Source: an uncultured Thermomicrobiales bacterium (GTDB taxonomy: Bacteria; Chloroflexota; Chloroflexia; Thermomicrobiales; UBA6265). Taken from it: 64,000 nt of DNA. The stretch is taken from positions 1-64,000 of the forward strand of contig CADCWG010000014.1 in the NCBI GenBank assembly GCA_902806335.1, given 5' to 3'. Below, in pieces: positions 18,949 through 28,771 of the stretch; position 1 is the stretch's first letter; each line of letters begins with the position of its first letter. Made by a program: the position numbers and the translations under genes. The notes beneath the pieces are model-generated. The model ran no database searches, was not told the DNA's origin, and saw only the letters and a program-made list of their open reading frames with translations.

Positions 18949-19887
18949 ATGGACGGCCGGCTCCAGGTCTTCGCGGGCAATTCTCACCCACGGCTGGCCG
19001 CCCAGATCATGGAGACGCTGGAGGCCCCCCTCGGGCGGGCCGTGGTCGGCACCTACCGCAACGGCGAGACGCGGGTCAAGCTCGACGAGAACGTGCGGGG
19101 CTCGGACTGCTTCGCGATCCAGTCGATCTGTGCCCCGTACGACCACCACCTGATGGAACTACTGCTGATGTGCGACGCGCTGCGGCGCGCCTCGGCCGCT
19201 CGGATCACGGCGGTGATTCCCTACTACGGCTACGCGAAGCAGGAGAAGAAGACGACCGGCCGCGAGCCGATCTCGGCCAAGCTGGTGGCGAACCTGCTCT
19301 GCACCGCGGGGGTCGACCGGGTGCTGACCGTCGACCTCCACGCGCCGGCGATCGAAGGCTTCTTCGATATCCCGGTCGACCACCTGCGGGCGACCCCGCT
19401 GCTGGCCCGCCACTTTCGGCGGGAGGTGATGGAATCGGCCGTGGTGGTCAGCCCCGACTCGGGCGGCGTGGCCCGGGCCGAGGACTTCCGGGTCCGCGCC
19501 GGCGGGGCGCTGGCGATCATCTCCAAGCGGCATCCCGAGCCCGACGCGACCGAGACGCTGGAGATGGTCGGCGATGTCGACGGCAAGGTGGCGGTGATCG
19601 TCGACGACATGATCTCGACCGGCGGCACGCTGGTCGCCGCGGCGGAGCTGCTGAAGGAGCGCGGCGCCGCGGAGATCCACGCGGCCGCCTCCCACGGGAT
19701 CTTCGCGGGCGACGCCCTCAACGCGCTCGCGGCCTCGCCGGTCTCGCGGCTCTTCCTCTGCGACACGATCCCGCTCCCCGATGCCGCGCCGCGGCAGAAG
19801 CTGGAGACGATCACCGTCGCCCCCCTCCTCGCGGAGGCGATCATGCGGATCCACAAGGATCTCAGCATCAGCGCCCTGTTCACGTGA
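18949..19887 (+). CDS. prs: Ribose-phosphate pyrophosphokinase
   Basis: LQVFAGNSHPRLA, RITAVIPYYGYAKQEKKTTGREPISAKLVANLL, VVVSPDSGGVARA, VIVDDMISTGGTL (PRPP motif). Confidence 0.97.
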   Translation: MDGRLQVFAGNSHPRLAAQIMETLEAPLGRAVVGTYRNGETRVKLDENVRGSDCFAIQSICAPYDHHLMELLLMCDALRRASAARITAVIPYYGYAKQEKKTTGREPISAKLVANLLCTAGVDRVLTVDLHAPAIEGFFDIPVDHLRATPLLARHFRREVMESAVVVSPDSGGVARAEDFRVRAGGALAIISKRHPEPDATETLEMVGDVDGKVAVIVDDMISTGGTLVAAAELLKERGAAEIHAAASHGIFAGDALNALAASPVSRLFLCDTIPLPDAAPRQKLETITVAPLLAEAIMRIHKDLSISALFT

Positions 19888-20041
19888 GCCGACCGGGGCG
19901 GCCAGGGACGCGGGGGGGACCGATGGGATCCGACGAGCGGGAATCGCTGGCTCACTGGCCGCGCCCCGCGGGCCGTCGGCCCGCGGACCAAGCCGCCCGG
20001 ACCCCCGGCCGGTCGACGCGCCTCGGACACCCGGCGGCCTC

Positions 20042-21412
20042 ATGAGCGGCGAGTCCTGGGGCGAGTTGGCGCTCGCGCTGCTGATGGTCGGGGTCGTCAC
20101 GGCGGCCGCGGCGCTGGACACCCTGTCGGCGCTGGTCAGCCGGCAACGACTCCGCCAGCTGGCCGACGGCGGCAGCCGGCGGCGGTCGGTCCAGGCGCTG
20201 CTTGACCCGCGGCGCCTGCTCTCCGCCTCCCTGCTGACCGTGCAGGTGGCCGCCGTCGCGGCGGGGGCGAGCCTGCTCACGACCACCATCCGGCGGGAGC
20301 TCGGCGCCTTCGACCATCTGCTCAGCGTGGTGGCGATCGTCCTCGCCTTCCTGGTGCTCGGCCAGGCGCTGCCGCGGGCGCTGGCCCGGAACCGGCCGGA
20401 CGCGACGGCGGACGTGGTCCTGGCGGCGGCCGGGTGTGTCGCCCTTCTGGTGCGGCCGTTCGGCGCCGCGGTCGAGGCGATCGGCCGCCTCTTCGACCGC
20501 CTCCTCCCCGGCTCGCCCGACGACCCGATGCCCGCGGGCACGGAGGAGGAGTTGCGGACGATCACCCTCGACGACACCGACTCCGGGGTGATCGAGGCGG
20601 ACGAGCGGGAGATGATCGACGGCGTCCTCCACCTCGAAGAGATCCGCGTTCGCGACATCATGGTGCCGCGGGTCGACATCGTCGCGGTCGAGCGCTCGGT
20701 GCCGCCCCGTGAGCTGCTGGAGACGATCGTCGGCAAGGGGCACTCCCGGATCCCGGTCTACCAGGAGACCATCGACCGGATCATCGGCGTCGTCTACGCC
20801 AAAGACTTGCTCCAGTTCGTGATCGGCACCACGGAGGCGCTGCCGCTCGTGAGCCTCCTCCGTCCGCCCTACGTGGTGCCGGAGTCGAAGCGGATCGACG
20901 ACCTGCTGAAGGAGCTGCGGCGGGCCAAGGTCCACATCGCGATCGTCGCCGACGAGTACGGCGGCACCGCGGGCCTGGTGACCATCGAGGACATCCTCGA
21001 GGAGATCGTCGGCGAGATCCAGGACGAGTACGACACCGAGGTCCCGCTCTTCGAGATCGTCGGCCCGGGCGAGTTGGTCGCCGACGGCCGGCTCGCGCTG
21101 GAGGACGTCGAGGACAGCCTCGAGGTCGCGTTCGAGGAAGACGACTACGGGACCCTCGGCGGGTTCGTCCAGAAGCACCTCGGCCGGCTGCCCGAACAGG
21201 GCGACCGGTTCGAGGCCGAAGGCGTGGCCGTGGCCATCCTCGAGGTGGAGCGCCACCGGGTCCGCCGGCTCCGCGTGACCAAGCTCGCCCCGTCGTCGCC
21301 TGAGGGGGCCGCCGACGGCGACCATAGCGGCGAGCCGCTGCCGCTGGTCGTCGGCGATATCGACCGCCCCGCCCCCGCCGAGGTCTCCCCGGGGCGGGAA
21401 CCGGGCGCGTGA
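20042..21412 (+). CDS. CNNM/CorC (HlyC) family CBS-domain membrane protein
   Basis: N-terminal TM domain; EADEREMIDGVLHLEEIRVRDIMVPRVDIVAVE, GHSRIPVYQETIDRIIGVVYAKDLL, VADEYGGTAGLVTIEDILEEIVGEIQDEYD. Confidence 0.93.
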   Translation: MSGESWGELALALLMVGVVTAAAALDTLSALVSRQRLRQLADGGSRRRSVQALLDPRRLLSASLLTVQVAAVAAGASLLTTTIRRELGAFDHLLSVVAIVLAFLVLGQALPRALARNRPDATADVVLAAAGCVALLVRPFGAAVEAIGRLFDRLLPGSPDDPMPAGTEEELRTITLDDTDSGVIEADEREMIDGVLHLEEIRVRDIMVPRVDIVAVERSVPPRELLETIVGKGHSRIPVYQETIDRIIGVVYAKDLLQFVIGTTEALPLVSLLRPPYVVPESKRIDDLLKELRRAKVHIAIVADEYGGTAGLVTIEDILEEIVGEIQDEYDTEVPLFEIVGPGELVADGRLALEDVEDSLEVAFEEDDYGTLGGFVQKHLGRLPEQGDRFEAEGVAVAILEVERHRVRRLRVTKLAPSSPEGAADGDHSGEPLPLVVGDIDRPAPAEVSPGREPGA

Positions 21413-22287
21413 GCCGCGAGCCGCGGCGGGCCCTCGTCCCGGACCCCTCCCCCGGACACCGGGGAGGGACGAAGGACGGAGGTGATGTCAGGGCGCCAGC
21501 CACGGCGTCGCCCCTGGGGCGCACTCACCTCGTGCCGCTTCGGTGGCGCGTCGGCTGGCGGGGTGTCGTCGCGAGCACGATGGACGAGGTCGCCGCGCTC
21601 GCGGCGGGCGGGGCGCCGGAGGGGACGGTCGTCGTGGCCGACCACCAGACCGCCGGCCGCGGGCGGGCGGGCCGCGGCTGGTCGGCGCCGCCGGGATCGG
21701 CGCTGCTGCTCTCGGCGCTGCTGCGGCCGCCGCTGCCCCCGGACCGGTTCGGGCCGCTTCCTCTGGTGGTCGGCGTCGCGGTCGCCGAGGCGCTCGAGGC
21801 CGTCGCCCCGGTGACCTGCCGCCTGAAGTGGCCGAACGACGTCTGGATCGGTGACGCCAAGGTCGCGGGGATCCTCGCCGCCGCCCGCACCGGGGACGGC
21901 ACCGAACCGGCTCGCCTCGTCCTCGGCATCGGCGTGAACCTAACGACACCGCCGGCCGACCTGCCGGGCGGCGCGACCAGCCTCGCCACCGCGACCCCGG
22001 GCGCCCCCCCACCCGACCGCGAGGCGGTGCTCGCGGCGCTACTCCCCCGGCTCGGTGACCAGTACGCGGACTTCTTGGGGACCGGTGGCCGCCCCGACCT
22101 CTCACCCTGGCGGGAACGGGCGGCCCTGCTCGGTGAGGCGGTCGCGGTGGTAGACCGTGGGGAGCGTCGCGAGGGACGCTTCGTTGGGGTGGACGACGAC
22201 GGCACCCTGCTGCTCGAGCACGACGATGGCGCCGTTGTCCGCGTCGTGGCCGGCGACCTCACGCGCGGGCCCGCGCCCCTCGGCTGA
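21409..22287 (+). CDS. birA: Biotin--[acetyl-CoA-carboxylase] ligase (no N-terminal HTH evident)
   Basis: ADHQTAGRGRAGRGWSAPPGSALLLSALLRP, LKWPNDVWIGDAKVAGILAA, LVLGIGVNL; GTG start overlaps the upstream TGA. Confidence 0.9.
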   Translation: MSREPRRALVPDPSPGHRGGTKDGGDVRAPATASPLGRTHLVPLRWRVGWRGVVASTMDEVAALAAGGAPEGTVVVADHQTAGRGRAGRGWSAPPGSALLLSALLRPPLPPDRFGPLPLVVGVAVAEALEAVAPVTCRLKWPNDVWIGDAKVAGILAAARTGDGTEPARLVLGIGVNLTTPPADLPGGATSLATATPGAPPPDREAVLAALLPRLGDQYADFLGTGGRPDLSPWRERAALLGEAVAVVDRGERREGRFVGVDDDGTLLLEHDDGAVVRVVAGDLTRGPAPLG

Positions 22288-22620
22288 CCCACCACTCGTC
22301 AGGGAGCGGCGGTCGCCCCACGGTCCTTGCTCTCCTGATCTTGGTCCCACGACGCGCCGGTCGCCGCCGGGGCAGTCGCTGAGGAGGGCTGGGAGCGGCG
22401 TCGCTCGTCGGCTGCCGACACCGCGCCCCGCCGCACGGTCCAGAGGGCGGTCGTGCCGACGTCGTCCCGCGGTCTCCGCGTTCCACCGGCGCACGGCGCC
22501 GGGGTGTCGCTTCCAGACGACCCCCGGGGGGCGCGATCCTCTATACTCCCGCACCTTGACGGCGACGATGACCTCGACAGCGCGGCGGTCCCGCGCGCCC
22601 GGTGGAAGGTGCCCCAGACG

Positions 22621-23841
22621 ATGAACTTCGAGCTCACCGACGAGCAGGTCCAGGTCCGGGACATGGTGCGGGAGTTCGCCCGGCGCGAGGTCGCCCCCCA
22701 CATCCAGGAGTGGGACGCCAAGGGCGAGTTCCACCGCGAGGTGCTCACCAAGATGGGGGAGCTCGGCATCCTCGGGCTGCCGATCCCCGAGGAGTACGGC
22801 GGGTCGGGCTTCGACTACGTCAGCCTGGCGCTGGCCTGCGAGGAGCTCGAGTACGTCGACACCTTCCTCCGGGTGATCATGAGCGTCCACGTCGGGCTGA
22901 ACAGCCTGGCCCTCCTCCAGTGGGGGACGGACGAGCAGAAGCGGCGCTGGCTGGTCCCGCAGGCGCTCGGCGAGAAGATCGCGACCTTCGGCCTGACCGA
23001 GCCGAACGCCGGCTCCGATGCCGGCGCGATCGAGACGACGGCGACCCTGGACGGCGACGAGTACGTCCTCAACGGCGCCAAGATGTGGATCTCGCTCGCC
23101 GATGTCGCCGACCACTTCCTCGTCTTCGCCAGCGTCGACCGCGGTCTGAAGCACAAGGGCCTGACCGCCTTCGTCGTCGAGCGGGGGATGGAGGGCTTCA
23201 CCACCGCGAGCATCAAGGGCAAGCTCGGCGTCCGCGCCGGCAACACCGGCGAGCTGGCCTTCAGCAACGTCCGCGTCCCCGCCTTCAACCGGATCGGCGA
23301 GGAGGGCGAAGGCTTCAAGATCGCGATGAGCTGCATCGACCAGGGCCGGTTCACCGTCGGTGCCGGCGCGGTCGGCCTGACGCGGGCCTGCCTCGACGCG
23401 AGCGTCAAGTACGCCAACGAGCGGCAGACATTCGGCGTCCCGATCGGCAAGCACCAGCTCGTCCAGCAGATGGTCGCCAAGATGGTGGCCGGCCTCGAGG
23501 CCTCCCGGCTGCTGACGATGCAGGCGGCGGAGTGCAAGAACCGCGGCGGCCGCAACACCCGCGAGACGTCGCTGATGAAGTGGTACGCCTGCGACGTGGC
23601 GCTGCAGTCCGCCGACGACGCGATCCAGGTCCACGGTTCCTACGGGTTCTCCAACGAGTACCCGGTCGAGCGCTTCTGGCGCAACGCCCGCGGCGCGGTG
23701 ATCTACGAGGGGACCCGGGAGGTCCACACGATCCTCCAGGCCGAGTACGCCCTCGGCTTCCGGGAGGACCGGCCGCTGCGCTGCCCGCAGCCGCCCGCGG
23801 TCGGCTACGAGCCGGCCGAGGACCTGGTCGCCGCCGGGTGA
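22621..23841 (+). CDS. Acyl-CoA dehydrogenase
   Basis: FELTDEQVQVRDMVREFARREVAP, FGLTEPNAGSDAGAIETTA, QVHGSYGFSNEYPVERFWRNARGAVIYEGTREV. Confidence 0.96.
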   Translation: MNFELTDEQVQVRDMVREFARREVAPHIQEWDAKGEFHREVLTKMGELGILGLPIPEEYGGSGFDYVSLALACEELEYVDTFLRVIMSVHVGLNSLALLQWGTDEQKRRWLVPQALGEKIATFGLTEPNAGSDAGAIETTATLDGDEYVLNGAKMWISLADVADHFLVFASVDRGLKHKGLTAFVVERGMEGFTTASIKGKLGVRAGNTGELAFSNVRVPAFNRIGEEGEGFKIAMSCIDQGRFTVGAGAVGLTRACLDASVKYANERQTFGVPIGKHQLVQQMVAKMVAGLEASRLLTMQAAECKNRGGRNTRETSLMKWYACDVALQSADDAIQVHGSYGFSNEYPVERFWRNARGAVIYEGTREVHTILQAEYALGFREDRPLRCPQPPAVGYEPAEDLVAAG

Positions 23842-23871
23842 CGGCCGACCGTTCGGGGTGGCGGCGGGCAG

Positions 23872-23903
23872 GACGGCCGGGGTGGTTCGCCGCCCCGGCC
23901 GTC
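23872..23903 (+). terminator. Terminator-like hairpin with TTCG tetraloop after the acyl-CoA dehydrogenase gene
   Basis: GACGGCCGGGGTGG-TTCG-CCGCCCCGGCCGTC, 14-bp stem with one G-T wobble; no T-tract. Confidence 0.65.
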
Positions 23904-23994
23904 GTCGGAGAGGCGCCCGCTATCGCGACGGCCGGCCATGTGCCGCGCCGGACGCTGATCCGCCGCGCGGCGCGCTGAGGGAGTAGGAGCTGCG

Positions 23995-25221
23995 GTGGGA
24001 CAGGCAAAGGCACAGGGTCAGGGCCGGGACCGGACGGTGATCCTGGGTGGGGCGCGGACGCCGATCGGCAAGCTCAACGGCTCGCTCGGCAGCAAGACGG
24101 CGGTCGAGCTCGGCGCCCACGCGATCGGCTGCGCGCTCGACCGGGCGGGTGTCGCCGCGGAGGACGTCGAGCACGTCGTCATGGGCCAGGTGCTCCAGGC
24201 GGGTGCCGGTCAGGTTCCCGCGCGCCAGGCCGCCTTCGCCGCCGGGCTCGCCCACACCGTGACCGCCGAGACCGTGAACCGGGTCTGCGGCTCGGGCTCG
24301 CGGGCGGTCGAGGTGGCCGACCTGCTGATCGGCGCCGGCCACCACCGGGTCGTCGTCGCCGGCGGCATGGAGAGCATGACCAACGCCCCCTACCTGCTCC
24401 GCAAGGCGCGCGGCGGCTACCGGATGGGCGACGGCGTGCTCGAGGACGCGATGCTCACCGACGGCCTCACCTGGCCCGTCGCGGGCGGGCACGGCGAGCG
24501 GATCCACATGATCATCCAGAGCGGCCAGGTCGCCGCCCAGGAGGGCGTCGGCCGGGAGGAGCAGGACGCCTGGGCGCTGCGCTCCCACGAGCGCTACTTC
24601 GCCAGCAAGGCCCGCGACGTCCCGCAGGAGGAGATCGCCCCGGTCCAGATCAAGAACCGGAAGGGCGACGCGGTCATCGACCGCGACGAGGCGCCGCGGC
24701 GCGACACGAGCATGGAGGCGCTGGCCGGCCTCAAGCCGGTGATGGACCCGACCGGCACCGTCACCGCCGGCAACGCCTCCGGCGTCAACGACGGCGCCGC
24801 GGCGATGGTCCTGGCCTCCGCCGCGTGGGCCGAGCAGCGGGGGCTGCGGCCGCTGGCGACTGTGCTCGGACACGGCAGCGCCGCCTGGGAGGTGCCCTAC
24901 CTGGCATACACCCCCGAGCTCGCCTCACGGGTCGCGCTGGCGCGGGCCGGGCTCGCGGTCGAGGACGTCGACGTCTGGGAGATCAACGAGGCGTTCGCGA
25001 GCGTTCCCTTGATCGCGGCGCGGCGGCTCGGCGTCGACCCCGAACGGGTGAATATCAACGGCGGGGCGGTCGCGCTCGGCCACCCGATCGGCGCCAGCGG
25101 CGCCCGCCTGGTGCTCTCCCTCGCGCTCGAGTTGCGGCGCCGTGGCGGGGGCATCGGCTGCGCGGCGATCTGCTCCGGCGGCGGCCAGGGCGACGCGATC
25201 GTGCTCCGGGTCGAGGGTTAG
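23995..25221 (+). CDS. Acetyl-CoA C-acyltransferase (thiolase)
   Basis: NRVCGSGSRAVEVADLL (nucleophilic Cys), INGGAVALGHPIGASGARLVLSL, CAAICSGGGQGDAIVL; GTG start. Confidence 0.96.
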   Translation: MGQAKAQGQGRDRTVILGGARTPIGKLNGSLGSKTAVELGAHAIGCALDRAGVAAEDVEHVVMGQVLQAGAGQVPARQAAFAAGLAHTVTAETVNRVCGSGSRAVEVADLLIGAGHHRVVVAGGMESMTNAPYLLRKARGGYRMGDGVLEDAMLTDGLTWPVAGGHGERIHMIIQSGQVAAQEGVGREEQDAWALRSHERYFASKARDVPQEEIAPVQIKNRKGDAVIDRDEAPRRDTSMEALAGLKPVMDPTGTVTAGNASGVNDGAAAMVLASAAWAEQRGLRPLATVLGHGSAAWEVPYLAYTPELASRVALARAGLAVEDVDVWEINEAFASVPLIAARRLGVDPERVNINGGAVALGHPIGASGARLVLSLALELRRRGGGIGCAAICSGGGQGDAIVLRVEG

Positions 25222-25224
25222 GCG

Positions 25225-25869
25225 GTGGCGGATACGGGTGCTCCCGCGACCGTGGGGGCGCCGGCGGGGCTCGCCCCGCTCGTGCTGGCCTACGGCGGCC
25301 AGATGCCGCGGATCGCCGAGGACGTCTTTCTGGCCCCCGGCGCGGTGGTCGTGGGCGACGTCGAGATCGGGTCCGGTTCCAGCGTCTGGTTCCACGCCGT
25401 GATCCGGGGCGATGTCGCGCCGGTCCGGATCGGGGCCCGGACCAACGTCCAGGACGGGGCCGTGATCCACGTCGATGCCGGGTCACCGTGCTACGTCGGC
25501 GACGACGTGACCATCGGCCACCGGGCGATCGTCCACGGCTGCACCGTCGGCGACGGGGCGACGATCGGGATGGGAGCGACGGTGATGTCGAAGGCCCGCG
25601 TCGGCCACCGGGCGGTCGTCTCGGCCGGCGCGGTGGTGGTCGGCGGCGCCGAGATCCCGCTCGGCACGCTGGCCCTCGGGGTGCCGGCCCGGGTGCGCCA
25701 GACCCTCGACCCGGCCCGGCAGCAGGCCGCCGTCGCGGGCGCGGCGCGGTACGTGGGCTATGCCGCCAGGTACAGGACGGCGCTGGCCCGCCATGGTCGG
25801 CCCGACCCGATCGCGGAGCCCGAGTCCGCCGACGCCTACGAGCCCGGGGATGACGCCGATGCCGATTGA
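25225..25869 (+). CDS. Gamma-carbonic-anhydrase/PaaY-like hexapeptide-repeat protein
   Basis: AEDVFLAPGAVVVGDVEIGSGSSVWFHAVIRGDVAPVRIGARTNVQDGAVIHVD, GDDVTIGHRAIVHGCTVGDGATIGMGA. Confidence 0.9.
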   Translation: MADTGAPATVGAPAGLAPLVLAYGGQMPRIAEDVFLAPGAVVVGDVEIGSGSSVWFHAVIRGDVAPVRIGARTNVQDGAVIHVDAGSPCYVGDDVTIGHRAIVHGCTVGDGATIGMGATVMSKARVGHRAVVSAGAVVVGGAEIPLGTLALGVPARVRQTLDPARQQAAVAGAARYVGYAARYRTALARHGRPDPIAEPESADAYEPGDDADAD

Positions 25870-26641
25870 CGTCGACCGCGACGACGCGGTCGCGACCGTC
25901 ACGATCAACCGCCCGCAGGCACTCAATGCCTTCGACGACGCCCAGTTGCGAGACCTGCTGGACGCGCTCCGCGCGCTCCGGGACGACCGATCGGTGCGCT
26001 CGGTCGTCCTGACCGGGGCGGGAGACCGCGCGTTCGCCGCGGGGGCCGATATCAAAGCGATGGCGATGATGGGGCGGCCGGAGGCGCTGGCCTTCGGGCG
26101 GCGTGGCCACGCGGTCGCCTCAGCGCTGGAGGCGCTCCCGCAGCCGGTGATCGCCGCGATCAACGGCTTCGCGTTCGGCGGCGGCTGCGAGCTGGCGCTG
26201 GCCTGCGACCTCCGGCTGGCATCGGAGCGGGCCGTCTTCGCCCAGCCGGAGGTCTCGCTCGGGATCCCGCCGGGTTGGGGCGGGACGCAGCGGCTGCCTC
26301 GCCTGGTCGGGCCGGGGCTCGCCGCCGACCTGATCTTCACCGGTCGCCGGGTCGCGGCCGAGGAGGCGCTCCGGATCGGCCTGGTCAACGCCGTCTACCC
26401 GCCCGACCGGCTCCTGCCGGAGGCGCTAGCCCTGGCCGGGCGGATCGCGGCTAACAGCCCGACCGCGCTCGCGGCGTCCAAGCGGGCGCTGACCCTCGCG
26501 CTCGCGGGTCATCCCGACGCGGGGCTGGCGGCGGAGGTCGAGCTCTTCGCCGACGCCTTCGGCACGCCCGACCAACGCGAAGGGATGGCGGCCTTCGTCG
26601 AGAAGCGGCCGCCCGTCTTCGGCGCGGCGGGCGGCGCGTAG
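25859..26641 (+). CDS. Enoyl-CoA hydratase/isomerase (crotonase) family
   Basis: ATVTINRPQALNAFDDAQL, DRAFAAGADIKAMAMM, INGFAFGGGCELALACDLRLASERAVFAQPEVSLGIPPGWGGTQRL. Confidence 0.95.
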   Translation: MPIDVDRDDAVATVTINRPQALNAFDDAQLRDLLDALRALRDDRSVRSVVLTGAGDRAFAAGADIKAMAMMGRPEALAFGRRGHAVASALEALPQPVIAAINGFAFGGGCELALACDLRLASERAVFAQPEVSLGIPPGWGGTQRLPRLVGPGLAADLIFTGRRVAAEEALRIGLVNAVYPPDRLLPEALALAGRIAANSPTALAASKRALTLALAGHPDAGLAAEVELFADAFGTPDQREGMAAFVEKRPPVFGAAGGA

Positions 26642-26705
26642 ACAAGCCGGCGGGCGGCTGACACTCCGGCACGGGCCACGAGAGCCGAGGAGACGAACCC
26701 AGGAT

Positions 26706-27473
26706 ATGGCGCTCACCATTGCCGTGCTGATCAAGCAGGTTCCGGACATGGGCACGGTCAAGATCGACCGCGCCACCGGCCGGCCGAGCTTCGGCGGCCA
26801 GCAGGTTGTCAGCTCTTACGACGAGATCGCCGTCGAGGAGGCGATCCGTCTCAAGGAGGCCCACGGCGGCGAGGTGGTGGTCCTCTGCGCGGGCGGACCC
26901 TCCGCCAAGGACGCGATCACCCGGTCGCTGGCGATGGGCGCCGACCGCGGCGTCCACCTCGCCCTGGCCGACCCGAACGCCGCCGACACGCTCACCGTCG
27001 CCGGCGTGCTCGCCGCCCAGCTGCGGGCGCTGTCTCCCTCCCCGGACGTCGTGCTCGCCGGCCAGGCGTCGGACGACTACGCGACGGGCCAGGTCGGCGC
27101 CCAGGTCGCCGAGCTGCTGGGGTGGCCGCACCTCTCGGCGGTGACCGATGTCGCGGTGGCCGACGGCGAGCTGACCGTGGAGCGCGACACCGAGGACGGC
27201 AAGCAGGTCTGCGCCGTCGCCCCGCCGGTTGTGCTGCTGGCGCTGACCGGGCTCAACGAGCCGCGGCTGCCGTCCCTGAAGGGCATCATGGCCGCGAAGC
27301 GGAAGCCGGTCGAGGCCGTCACGCCGCCCGCGCCGCCGGCCGAGGACCGCGTTAATTGGGACGACCCCTACGTGCCCGAGCGGGGCGCCGCAGGGGTCAT
27401 CGTCCAGGACGTCCCGCCGGCCGAGGCCGCCGAGCGCCTCGTCGCGTGGCTCCGCGAGCAGCGGCTGGTGTAG
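26706..27473 (+). CDS. etfB: Electron transfer flavoprotein beta subunit
   Basis: IAVLIKQVPDMGTVKID...SSYDEIAVEEAIRLKEAHGGEVVVLCAG, VLAGQASDDYATGQVGAQVAELLGWP. Confidence 0.95.
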   Translation: MALTIAVLIKQVPDMGTVKIDRATGRPSFGGQQVVSSYDEIAVEEAIRLKEAHGGEVVVLCAGGPSAKDAITRSLAMGADRGVHLALADPNAADTLTVAGVLAAQLRALSPSPDVVLAGQASDDYATGQVGAQVAELLGWPHLSAVTDVAVADGELTVERDTEDGKQVCAVAPPVVLLALTGLNEPRLPSLKGIMAAKRKPVEAVTPPAPPAEDRVNWDDPYVPERGAAGVIVQDVPPAEAAERLVAWLREQRLV

Positions 27474-27481
27474 GACGAGGC

Positions 27482-27509
27482 GTCAGCGGTCAGCGGTCAG
27501 CGCTCAGCT
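27482..27509 (+). repeat. 7-bp tandem repeat (GTCAGCG x3 + CTCAGCT) between etfB and etfA
   Basis: Direct reading of 27481-27510. Confidence 0.8.
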
Positions 27510-27681
27510 AACTGTGGTCGGGCTATTGGTGTGGGAGACCGGGACGGGCGTGGCTCGTCCCGCTCGGGCGCCAGGTTCCGGGGGCGGGGCGGTGACGATG
27601 CCGGGCGGGCGCCCGCGCACCGTGGTCGAAGGCCAACAGAGCCCGCCGAGGGTACGCGAACCAAGCGCGAGAGGAGCGACT

Positions 27682-28683
27682 GTGGCTGAGGCCGGAACCG
27701 GTGGGGTCCTGATCGTCGGGGAGATGGCCGCGGCCTCGGCGGGAGGCGGGCTCCGACCGGCGGCGTTCGAACTGGTCACCGCCGGGCGGGCGGTCGCCGC
27801 GGGGCTGGGAACGTCCCTGATCGGGCTGCTGTTCGGCACGGGCGCCGGTGACGCGGCGCGGGCCTGGGGTGCGGCGGGAATCGACCGGGTGCTCGTGGTC
27901 GAGGACGACCGGCTCGACGGCGCCCCCGCCCAGGCGGCGACGGTCGCGGTCGCCCGGGCGGTGGCGGAGACCCAGCCGCGGGTCGTGCTGATCCCGGGCA
28001 CCACCGCTGGGCGCGATTACGCGCCGCGCCTCGCCGCCCGGCTCGACGTCGGACTCGCGGCCGACTGCATCGCCCTCGCCGTCGACGCCAGCGGTCTGGT
28101 GGCCACCCGCCCCATCTTCGGCGGGCGGGTGCAGACCGATGTCCGGTTCCCCGAGAGTCGGCCGCAGGTCGCGACGGTGCGACCCGGCAGCTTCGACAAG
28201 GCGGATGCCTCCGCGGGCGCCGGGCCCGAGCCCGAGCCGCTCGACGTCGAGCTCGGGCCCGACGACCTTCACGTCACGATCCGCGAGTTGCGGGCGGCGG
28301 ACCGCGGGGCGGCTGGACTGGCCGACGCCCGGACCGTCGTCGCGGGTGGACGGGGGCTCAAGGAGCCCGACAACTTCCGGCTGGTCGAAGACCTGGCCGG
28401 GGTGCTGGGCGCGGCGGTCGGCGCGTCGCGGGCGGTGGTCGACGCTGGCTGGCGGCCGCACCACGAGCAGGTCGGCCAGACCGGGCAGACGGTCGCGCCA
28501 CGCCTCTACGTCGCGGTCGGCATCAGCGGCGCCGTCCAGCACCTGGTCGGGATGCAGGGCGCCGACTACATCGTGGCGGTCAACCGCGATCCGGACGCCC
28601 CGATCTTCAAGACCGCGTCGTTCGGCATCGTGGGCGACCTGTTCGAGGTCGTCCCGGCGATCACCCAGGCGCTGCGGGGATAG
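27682..28683 (+). CDS. etfA: Electron transfer flavoprotein alpha subunit
   Basis: VLIPGTTAGRDYAPRLAARLDVGLAADC, VVAGGRGLKEPDNFRLVEDLAGVLGAAVGASRAVVDAGW, YVAVGISGAVQHLVGMQGADYIVAVNRDPDAPIFKTASFGIVGD. Confidence 0.96.
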   Translation: MAEAGTGGVLIVGEMAAASAGGGLRPAAFELVTAGRAVAAGLGTSLIGLLFGTGAGDAARAWGAAGIDRVLVVEDDRLDGAPAQAATVAVARAVAETQPRVVLIPGTTAGRDYAPRLAARLDVGLAADCIALAVDASGLVATRPIFGGRVQTDVRFPESRPQVATVRPGSFDKADASAGAGPEPEPLDVELGPDDLHVTIRELRAADRGAAGLADARTVVAGGRGLKEPDNFRLVEDLAGVLGAAVGASRAVVDAGWRPHHEQVGQTGQTVAPRLYVAVGISGAVQHLVGMQGADYIVAVNRDPDAPIFKTASFGIVGDLFEVVPAITQALRG

Positions 28684-28771
28684 CCTTCCCACGCGACCAC
28701 GTCGTGGAGCGTCAGCACGGCAGAGACGAGTCCCGGCGCGCGGTCGTCGGCTCGGTGGATGAGGAGACGGG

